Part shown: positions 1 to 4,521 of the stretch, in pieces
Numbering within the stretch: the stretch's first letter is position 1
Layout: every line of letters begins with the position of its first letter
Origin: Robiginitomaculum sp.
Lineage (GTDB): Bacteria > Pseudomonadota > Alphaproteobacteria > Caulobacterales > Maricaulaceae
Reading direction: 5' to 3'
Assembly (NCBI GenBank): GCA_002733485.1
Contig: NVVU01000032.1
Location: forward strand, 23,109 to 28,432
DNA length: 5,324 bases
The notes under the pieces: model-generated
Databases searched by the model: none
The model's input: the letters and a program-made list of their open reading frames with translations, nothing else
Told to the model about the DNA's origin: nothing
Position numbers and translations under genes: made by a program

Positions 1-74
1 TAAAGAAGGATAATATGAATGGCCGGGTCAGGGTTTTTAATGAACCGGTTTATGGCGGCGCCGGAGAGTTTCAA
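1..74 (-). CDS. holA: DNA polymerase III subunit delta, N-terminal fragment (runs off left edge)
   Basis: Reading the minus strand from 74 gives 24 complete codons, MKLSGAAINRFIKN followed by PDPAIHIILL, with a TTG as first codon, and the frame is still open at the window edge. HolA is the delta subunit of the clamp loader, which opens the beta sliding clamp in the cytoplasm. Alphaproteobacterial HolA proteins typically begin with a K-L-x-G-A-A-I-x-R-F-x-x-x-P-D-P-A-I-x-x-x-L-L pattern leading into Y-G, and the fragment matches this throughout. The TTG start is chosen because the homology begins exactly there, no ATG or GTG lies nearby in frame, and a purine-rich GGAAGAG stands just upstream. 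The start overlaps the lptE TGA stop by 4 nt (TTGA), so translation is probably coupled to lptE. The lptE-holA order is common in this class. The remainder of the protein, over 300 residues in the family, is outside the window. Confidence 0.85.
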   Translation of the reverse strand, partial: MKLSGAAINRFIKNPDPAIHIILL

Positions 75-571
75 CGCTCTTCCGGCAGGCTGGCAAAGAA
101 CACCGCCAGATCATTCATGACCTTTTCTGCCAGAACGATCGCGGCGGTTTCTTCTGCATATTGTTCAGCAGCAATCGCGCCATAGGGTTGGTCGGGAATA
201 TCAAAGGCGGTTTCGCTAATGGCATTGCCTTTATAGGCAACTTTGCCATTGCGACCACGAACCGTATAGCGCGCGCGTAAAGTCAGGCGAGCCCGGGTGG
301 AGACGTCATCAACCCGTACGCCAACATTGGCCTGGGTTTTTCGTAAATTCGTTTCCAGCACATAGAGACCGGATTGCCCGCCCTGAATACCGCCACGATC
401 CTGCAATGCCTGTGCAAACAAAAAGCCAGCCCGGCCGTCAATAGGGGCCAGGCTCAGGTTTTCAAAGCTGCGGCGTACTGCGGTGTTATCCCCATATAAT
501 GGTTGAAACCCGGCGCAGGCAGATAACAAAAGCAGCAGGCAGGCAGACAAACTATATTGGAAAAATTTCAT
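71..571 (-). CDS. lptE: LPS assembly lipoprotein LptE
   Basis: This encodes a 166-residue outer-membrane lipoprotein. LptE plugs the LptD beta-barrel and helps deliver lipopolysaccharide to the outer leaflet. The N-terminus is a lipoprotein signal peptide: Lys2, a hydrophobic run, and lipobox L-L-S-A-C with the lipidated Cys at residue 19. It is followed by AGFQPLYG (20-27), a variant of the C-G-F-x-P-L-Y-G signature at the mature start of alphaproteobacterial LptE. The middle (68-118) is beta-strand rich, and the C-terminal PYGAIAAEQYAEETA region (129-143) plus following helix fits the family's Y-x-x-x-A-A-E-x-x-A ending. Length is normal. The ATG lies 1 nt after the leuS stop with only a weak purine stretch upstream, which suggests re-initiation after leuS. 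Its stop overlaps the holA start. The one small oddity is an extra Ala between the lipid Cys and GFQPLYG. Confidence 0.93.
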   Translation of the reverse strand: MKFFQYSLSACLLLLLSACAGFQPLYGDNTAVRRSFENLSLAPIDGRAGFLFAQALQDRGGIQGGQSGLYVLETNLRKTQANVGVRVDDVSTRARLTLRARYTVRGRNGKVAYKGNAISETAFDIPDQPYGAIAAEQYAEETAAIVLAEKVMNDLAVFFASLPEER

Positions 572-572
572 A

Positions 573-3119
573 TTAATTGGCCACTATGTTGACGATACGA
601 TCAGGCACAACAATGACTTTGCGCACAGTAAGGCCCTTAAGTGCCCGAATTGCCCCCTCATTGGCAAGGGCGCGTTTTTCCGCCTCGTCTTTGGGAAGGC
701 CACGCGGGGCAGAATATTCACCGCGGCGCTTGCCGTTGATCTGCACAGGGATCATGATCTCTTCATCTTCCGATAGCGCTTTATTATAGGCCGGCCAGGA
801 GGCTTGAGCGACCAGGCCGGCGCCGCCCAGCTTTTCCCAACAGCTTTCCGCCAGGTGCGGCGCAAAGGGAGCCAGCAATTGTGAAAAAGTGCGCATGACC
901 GAATTAACATTAGTGTTTTCAGGGGCCTTTCGAACGGCATTCAGAAAATCATAAAGCCGCGCAATGGCCCGGTTAAAGCGAAACCCCTCTATGTCTTCAC
1001 CAACGGCGCGAATCGTTTTATGGCGCAGGCGTTCCATGGTTTCATCGGGAGCATCATTGCCGGTTTTGGCCGTGGCCGCACAGGTGCAGGCCCACACCCT
1101 TTGAACAAAGCGGTTGGCCCCCTCAACGCCAGCACTGGTCCATTCCACATCCCGTTCAGGGGGCGAATCGGAAAGCACAAACCAGCGGGCAACATCGGCC
1201 CCAAACCGGGCAATAATGTCTTTGGGGTCAACGGTGTTAAGCCGGGATTTAGACATTTTTTCAATGGCCCCGGCGGTTACGGGCTTGCCGGTGCTGCGTT
1301 CGACCCAACCTTCCCCCTGGCGCTCCACGTCGGTAGGGGGCAGCCATTCACCCTTATCGCTCTTATAGGTCTGGTGGGTGACCATGCCCTGGGTAAAAAG
1401 GCCGGCAAAAGGCTCATTGCCCTCTATTTCCAGCAGGCCGCAATCTTTCATGGCGCGGGTAAAAAACCGGGCATAGAGCAAATGCAAAACGGCATGTTCC
1501 ACGCCGCCAATATATTGATCCACGGGAAGGTAGAATTTTGAAGATTGCAGATCGACCGGCTCATCCGCATGAGGGGAACAAAAGCGCGCAAAATACCAGG
1601 ACGAGTCTACAAACGTATCCAGCGTATCCGTTTCGCGCACGGCCTCGCCGCCACAGGTCGGGCATTGGGTTTGTTTCCAGCGTTCGGCCCGTGCCAGCGG
1701 ATTCCCCGGTTGATCAAAGCTAACGTCATCCGGCAGAATAACGGGCAGGCTTTCCTCAGCCACCGGCACCACACCACATTTTTCGCAATGCACAGCAGGG
1801 ATCGGACATCCCCAATAGCGCTGGCGAGAAACCCCCCAGTCTCGCAGGCGATAATTTATGGTGCGCGCCCCCTGGTCGGCGGCCTCGATGGCGTCACAGG
1901 CTTTGGTAATGGCCTCATCAACCGGCAGGCCGTCCAGAAATCCAGAATTCATCAAGGTGCCGCTGCCGGTATAGGCGGCATCACCAATTTCGGCCTCTTG
2001 CGGGGTTTTGCCTTCCGGGCAGACCACAGCCAGAACGGGTAAATCATATTTGCGAGCAAAGTCCAAATCGCGCTGATCGCCTGCCGGACAGGCAAAAATA
2101 GCCCCCGTGCCATAATTCATCAGAACAAAATTGGCCGTCCATACGGGCAGTGTTTTACCCTCAATAAAGGGGTGTTTGACCCGAAGGCCGGTGTCAATGC
2201 CTTCTTTTTCGGCGCGCTCAACCGCTTCTTCGGTGGTGCCCAGGCGGGCGCACTTGTCTGCAAAAGCCTTTAGTTCGGGCCTGAACCGGGCCAAGCGCTG
2301 GATCACCGGATGATCCGGAGCTAATGCCAGAAAACTTGCTCCATAGAGCGTATCCGGGCGTGTGGTGTAGACCTCAATGCCATCAACACCCTCGCAAGGC
2401 GTGCGCTCATCAAGGGCAAAGCTGAACTGCAACCCTTCGGAGCGGCCAATCCAGTTGGCCTGCATCATCTTGACCTTGTTCGGCCAGCGATCCAGTTCAT
2501 CAAGACCGCGTAACAGGTCCTCGGCATAATCGGTGATTTTGAAAAACCATTGGGTCAGCTCGCGGGTTTCTACCAGCGCACCAGAGCGCCAGCCGCGCCC
2601 GTCAATAACCTGTTCATTGGCCAGAACCGTTTGATCCACCGGATCCCAGTTTACTTTAGAGGATTTGCGATAAACCAGTCCGGCCTTCCAGAAAGCCAGG
2701 AATATTTTTTGCTGCTGGCCATAATATTCCGGATCACAAGTGGCAAACTCCCGACTCCAGTCCAGGGCAAAACCAAGGCGCTGCATCTGCTCGCGCATGG
2801 CGTCTATGTTTTCATAGGTCCAGGCCTTGGGGTGGGTTTTGTGCGCCAAGGCGGCGTTTTCCGCCGGCATGCCAAAGGCATCCCAGCCCATAGGGTGCAG
2901 TACCGAAAACCCGTTTGCCAGACGATAACGGGCAATGACGTCGCCCATGGAATAATTGCGTACATGGCCCATATGAATCCGCCCCGAAGGGTAGGGAAAC
3001 ATTTCCAGCACATAGGCCTTTTTTTTGTGGCTGTTGTCTGAGGCCGCCTTAAAGGCTTCGCTGTCGTCCCAGGCCTTCTGCCACTTTTTCTCGCTGGTTG
3101 AATGATCGTAATATATCAT
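573..3119 (-). CDS. leuS: Leucyl-tRNA synthetase (leucine--tRNA ligase), complete
   Basis: This 848-residue class I aminoacyl-tRNA synthetase charges tRNA-Leu with leucine in the cytoplasm and hydrolyses mischarged products. Visible landmarks in order: HIGH-type signature PYPSGRIHMGH (42-52); NWIGRSEG (222-229), entering the CP1 editing domain; the threonine-rich editing motif TTRPDT (252-257); the second editing motif PAGDQRD (345-351); zinc-ribbon pairs CEKC (445-448) and CPTC (486-489); DTFVDSSWYF (501-510); VEHAVLHLLYARFF (540-553); KMSKS (621-625); the anticodon-binding helical domain (about 660-770); and a C-terminal domain containing VQINGKRRG (792-800). Length is normal and no frameshift is seen. 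The usual editing-site aspartates (D348, D351) are kept, but residue 347 is Gly where the family usually has His. The start has no strong ribosome-binding site, and an 11-bp inverted repeat lies directly upstream. leuS is followed after 1 nt by lptE. Confidence 0.99.
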   Translation of the reverse strand: MIYYDHSTSEKKWQKAWDDSEAFKAASDNSHKKKAYVLEMFPYPSGRIHMGHVRNYSMGDVIARYRLANGFSVLHPMGWDAFGMPAENAALAHKTHPKAWTYENIDAMREQMQRLGFALDWSREFATCDPEYYGQQQKIFLAFWKAGLVYRKSSKVNWDPVDQTVLANEQVIDGRGWRSGALVETRELTQWFFKITDYAEDLLRGLDELDRWPNKVKMMQANWIGRSEGLQFSFALDERTPCEGVDGIEVYTTRPDTLYGASFLALAPDHPVIQRLARFRPELKAFADKCARLGTTEEAVERAEKEGIDTGLRVKHPFIEGKTLPVWTANFVLMNYGTGAIFACPAGDQRDLDFARKYDLPVLAVVCPEGKTPQEAEIGDAAYTGSGTLMNSGFLDGLPVDEAITKACDAIEAADQGARTINYRLRDWGVSRQRYWGCPIPAVHCEKCGVVPVAEESLPVILPDDVSFDQPGNPLARAERWKQTQCPTCGGEAVRETDTLDTFVDSSWYFARFCSPHADEPVDLQSSKFYLPVDQYIGGVEHAVLHLLYARFFTRAMKDCGLLEIEGNEPFAGLFTQGMVTHQTYKSDKGEWLPPTDVERQGEGWVERSTGKPVTAGAIEKMSKSRLNTVDPKDIIARFGADVARWFVLSDSPPERDVEWTSAGVEGANRFVQRVWACTCAATAKTGNDAPDETMERLRHKTIRAVGEDIEGFRFNRAIARLYDFLNAVRKAPENTNVNSVMRTFSQLLAPFAPHLAESCWEKLGGAGLVAQASWPAYNKALSEDEEIMIPVQINGKRRGEYSAPRGLPKDEAEKRALANEGAIRALKGLTVRKVIVVPDRIVNIVAN

Positions 3120-3120
3120 A

Positions 3121-3153
3121 ATAAACCATAACTTTCAAATACTTATGGTTTAT
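3121..3153 (-). repeat. Perfect 11-bp inverted repeat between the DUF3576 gene and leuS
   Basis: The arms ATAAACCATAA (3121-3131) and TTATGGTTTAT (3143-3153) are exact reverse complements separated by 11 nt. The element fills the 30-nt gap between the two genes. The distal arm contains the TAA stop of the DUF3576 gene, and the proximal arm ends 1 nt before the leuS ATG. In the transcript the only purine-rich candidate ribosome-binding stretch, GAAAG, falls in the loop. The symmetry is seen directly. That it folds in mRNA and affects leuS initiation or coupling is inference. It lacks the GC-rich stem and U-tract of an intrinsic terminator. Confidence 0.8.
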
Positions 3154-3614
3154 CCCAGAGTGGATATTTTCAACTCTCTGGCGCGGGTAAGAATGGCATT
3201 TTCGATCTGAATTTCCGTATCTGGATCCACATCGGCATCAGCCCAGTTTCCATTGGCGCCCAGCTTTTGCTTAAATACGGAAACCTTGATGGCATCGGCA
3301 CGCAAGCGCGTATCCAGAATATAGACCGTGGCCTTGAAGCGCTCATTAGGGGTGCTGGCTTCGCTGTGCCAGCTGGTAATAATAACGCCGCCATAAGGGT
3401 CGGCAGAGTTTAGCGGCATGAACTCAATGGTTTCCAGCGCCGCCCGCCACAAAAAACTGTTTACGCCGATACCCGACACAGACTTGGAGCTACTGAACAG
3501 GCCGCCAGATCGCTTTGCGCCCGTATCTGACCGGCCTTTACCGCCAAAAGTTGAGCATGAAGCAATGGCAGTGGTCGCCAAAACGATGATGGCGATGCGA
3601 ACATTTGCACGCAT
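3150..3614 (-). CDS. DUF3576 family lipoprotein
   Basis: This encodes a 154-residue predicted lipoprotein. The N-terminus (MRANVRIAIIV) begins a signal peptide ending in lipobox A-I-A-S-C with Cys20, followed by a Gly/Ser/Lys-rich linker (about 21-50). The conserved core starts at VNSFLWRAALETIEFMPL (51-68), then ADPYGGVIITSWHS (71-84), PNERFKATVYIL (89-100), RADAIKVSVF (105-114) and a C-terminal helix ENAILTRAREL (138-148). This is the DUF3576 pattern found widely in Alphaproteobacteria; the family has no established function that I know of. The in-frame ATG at 3629 would add five residues, but the ATG at 3614 is preferred because GGAGA lies 6 nt upstream and the signal peptide then has normal length. 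It is the first visible gene of the operon with leuS, lptE and holA. The lipobox and neighbourhood suggest a cell-envelope role, but that is inference. Confidence 0.9.
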   Translation of the reverse strand: MRANVRIAIIVLATTAIASCSTFGGKGRSDTGAKRSGGLFSSSKSVSGIGVNSFLWRAALETIEFMPLNSADPYGGVIITSWHSEASTPNERFKATVYILDTRLRADAIKVSVFKQKLGANGNWADADVDPDTEIQIENAILTRARELKISTLG

Positions 3615-3620
3615 AAAAAT

Positions 3621-3625
3621 TCTCC
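3621..3625 (-). promoter_or_regulatory. Ribosome-binding site deciding the start of the DUF3576 gene
   Basis: On the minus strand GGAGA is followed by the 6-nt spacer ATTTTT and ATG at 3614. It lies downstream of the alternative ATG at 3629, so it can only serve the shorter form. It is the best Shine-Dalgarno match in this operon. Confidence 0.75.
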
Positions 3626-3633
3626 GCATGGAA

Positions 3634-3647
3634 CGGCAGGTCTGCCG
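3634..3647. repeat. 14-bp palindrome upstream of the DUF3576 operon
   Basis: CGGCAG and CTGCCG are perfect reverse complements around a 2-bp centre (GT). The palindrome ends 9 bp upstream of the GGAGA ribosome-binding site of the first operon gene. It could be a repressor operator near the operon promoter or chance symmetry. The 2-nt centre is too small for a good RNA hairpin unless inner pairs open. No known regulator motif is recognised. Confidence 0.5.
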
Positions 3648-3722
3648 CGAACATAATTCGACCGCGTGTATACCATGCTGATCCGTCTAGGCCAGTCTTG
3701 CTTTACAGGCCGGGCACGTATT

Positions 3723-3742
3723 TTTTGTAACATTTCACAAAA
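3723..3742. repeat. Imperfect AT-rich palindrome TTTTGT-N8-ACAAAA
   Basis: The 20-bp stretch has perfect 6-bp outer arms TTTTGT (3723-3728) and ACAAAA (3737-3742) around an 8-bp centre, itself partly symmetric; 16 of 20 positions obey dyad symmetry. It lies about 110 bp upstream of the DUF3576 gene start. The arm-and-spacer layout would fit an operator for a dimeric DNA-binding protein, but the region is AT-rich and chance is plausible. Confidence 0.35.
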
Positions 3743-3865
3743 CGATTTGTTGCTCTTGAGCCACAATATCAAAGAAGCACAATGCGCCGGTCTGTTTTTT
3801 CTTGACCATGATTGTACCATCGTTCATGGAAAACGCTGGCGTCCGGGGGATGGGGCTGCTCGCGG

Positions 3866-3912
3866 CCGGTCACAGTCAGTTCGTAATCAGAGGATTACGG
3901 CGCTGTGACCGG
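3866..3912. repeat. Large composite hairpin in the intergenic region
   Basis: The outer arms CCGGTCACAG (3866-3875) and CTGTGACCGG (3903-3912) are perfect 10-bp complements. Nested inside are CGTAATC (3882-3888) and GATTACG (3893-3899), perfect 7-bp complements closing on a 4-nt loop AGAG, with T3881-G3900 possible as an eighth wobble pair on the plus-strand transcript. The two stems are separated by an asymmetric internal loop (TCAGT against CG). No T-run follows on either side, so it does not look like an intrinsic terminator. It could be the core of a small RNA, a leader structure of the downstream gene, or a dispersed palindromic element. The symmetry is direct; the role is unknown. Confidence 0.8.
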
Positions 3913-3918
3913 ATCGCA

Positions 3919-3944
3919 GCTCACCTCTAGGCATCAAAGTGAGC
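3919..3944. repeat. 6-bp inverted repeat GCTCAC/GTGAGC
   Basis: GCTCAC (3919-3924) and GTGAGC (3939-3944) are perfect complements with a 14-nt loop, starting 6 nt after the large hairpin. Alone it is weak. With the preceding hairpin it could form a two-stem structured RNA of about 80 nt. Confidence 0.35.
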
Positions 3945-4063
3945 AGACACTAGGTTATATAAGGCCCTTTTGAGCATTAATGTAATCTTGATGGAATCTA
4001 GTTAGAATGCACCAGTAAGAGTTATGGTGGTGCCGTAAAGAACGAACAGGGACCTGACAAAGC

Positions 4064-4498
4064 ATGAAGCGCATGCAGTCCATACTGGCCATTTTGGCCT
4101 TTTCGGTTTTTGCCGGACCTGTTGTGTCCGACGAGGTTGTCGGTGTGCGCGCAACGGATTCTTCCTTGCCTTGGAACCGCGCCTTTACCGTTCGTGATGA
4201 AAGCCGTGATGAGGGCCGCTCAGTCGTGCCTATCCGTACGCCAGGGGTTGCCATTCCCGCCAGCAGCAAATGGGGCGTTACTGTCAATTTTGACATTAAA
4301 GACAGCGCTTATGAAAACATGGACCGCATGAGCGCGGGCGCATATTTTGATCTCAGCCCCCGTATACGCCTTGGCGGCAGCCTCAGCTTTGGGGCTCCGG
4401 GGGACCTTCGGATATCCACACCGAATGACCGTGTGCTGCCATCGCTTTCCAGCGAAAAAGATTCTGCAATCCGGATCGAATCTTCCATAAAATTCTAA
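4064..4498 (+). CDS. Exported small protein, NtrZ-like periplasmic regulator (tentative)
   Basis: This encodes 144 residues beginning with a Sec-type signal peptide: MKRMQ, hydrophobic core (about 6-17), and probable cleavage after VVS (residue 22) or FA (17). There is no lipobox Cys. A polar, probably disordered linker (about 23-68) with RDESRDEG precedes a C-terminal domain of amphipathic beta-strands: WGVTVNFDI (70-78), SAGAYFDLSPRIRLGGSLSF (90-109) and IRIESSIKF (136-144), ending in Phe. From memory, the W-G-x-x-x-x-F-D, A-G-A-Y-x-x-x-P-x-x-R-x-G-G and R-x-E-x-x-x-K-F pattern matches the NtrZ family, periplasmic proteins that in Caulobacter restrain the NtrY/NtrX two-component system. The alternative is a fragment-like beta-barrel protein. 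A weak ribosome-binding site AGGGA (4048-4052) lies 11 nt before the ATG. The gene is transcribed alone, divergent from the leuS operon and convergent with the next gene 23 bp away. Confidence 0.7.
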   Translation: MKRMQSILAILAFSVFAGPVVSDEVVGVRATDSSLPWNRAFTVRDESRDEGRSVVPIRTPGVAIPASSKWGVTVNFDIKDSAYENMDRMSAGAYFDLSPRIRLGGSLSFGAPGDLRISTPNDRVLPSLSSEKDSAIRIESSIKF

Positions 4499-4521
4499 TT
4501 ACAGTATCGTGCGCAAGCGCG

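Larger units (their letters stand above)
3615..4063. other. Divergent intergenic region, about 450 bp, no convincing gene
   Basis: This stretch separates the minus-strand leuS operon from the plus-strand exported-protein gene and must hold both promoters, but I find no strong -35/-10 pair for either. The best plus-strand -10-like hexamer is TAGAAT at 4003-4008, without a matching -35. A plus-strand reading frame at 3666-3908 is open but has no ribosome-binding site, no recognisable motif and ends inside the large hairpin, so I do not call it a gene. The region is rich in inverted repeats: 3634-3647, 3723-3742, 3866-3912 and 3919-3944. I see no tRNA, no known riboswitch and no U-tract terminator. 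Confidence 0.7.

Noticed and set aside
1020..1541. Long plus-strand frame of 173 codons opposite leuS
   Set aside because: It lies entirely antisense to the well-supported leuS and has the Gly/Pro/Ala-rich composition of a shadow frame.
3801..3830. TTGACC as a plus-strand -35 box, and the overlapping CCATGA/TCATGG inverted repeat (3806-3829)
   Set aside because: No acceptable -10 hexamer occurs 16-18 bp downstream, and a 6-bp repeat with a 12-nt loop is expected by chance.
3666..3908. Plus-strand reading frame of 80 codons in the intergenic region
   Set aside because: It has no ribosome-binding site, no recognisable domain or coherent hydrophobic pattern, and ends within the large hairpin. 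It is most likely a chance open frame.
3870..3911. Resemblance of the hairpin interior to part of a tRNA
   Set aside because: No acceptor stem, D-arm or T-arm can be placed; the similarity is limited to a few bases.
4003..4008. TAGAAT as the -10 box of the NtrZ-like gene, with a nearby GAATC (3994-3998) as a possible methylation-controlled site
   Set aside because: No matching -35 at normal spacing, and one GANTC site is not evidence for CcrM-type control.
4458..4484. AAGATTC/GAATCTT inverted repeat near the end of the NtrZ-like gene as a terminator
   Set aside because: It lies within the coding sequence, the stem is short and AT-rich, and no T-run follows.
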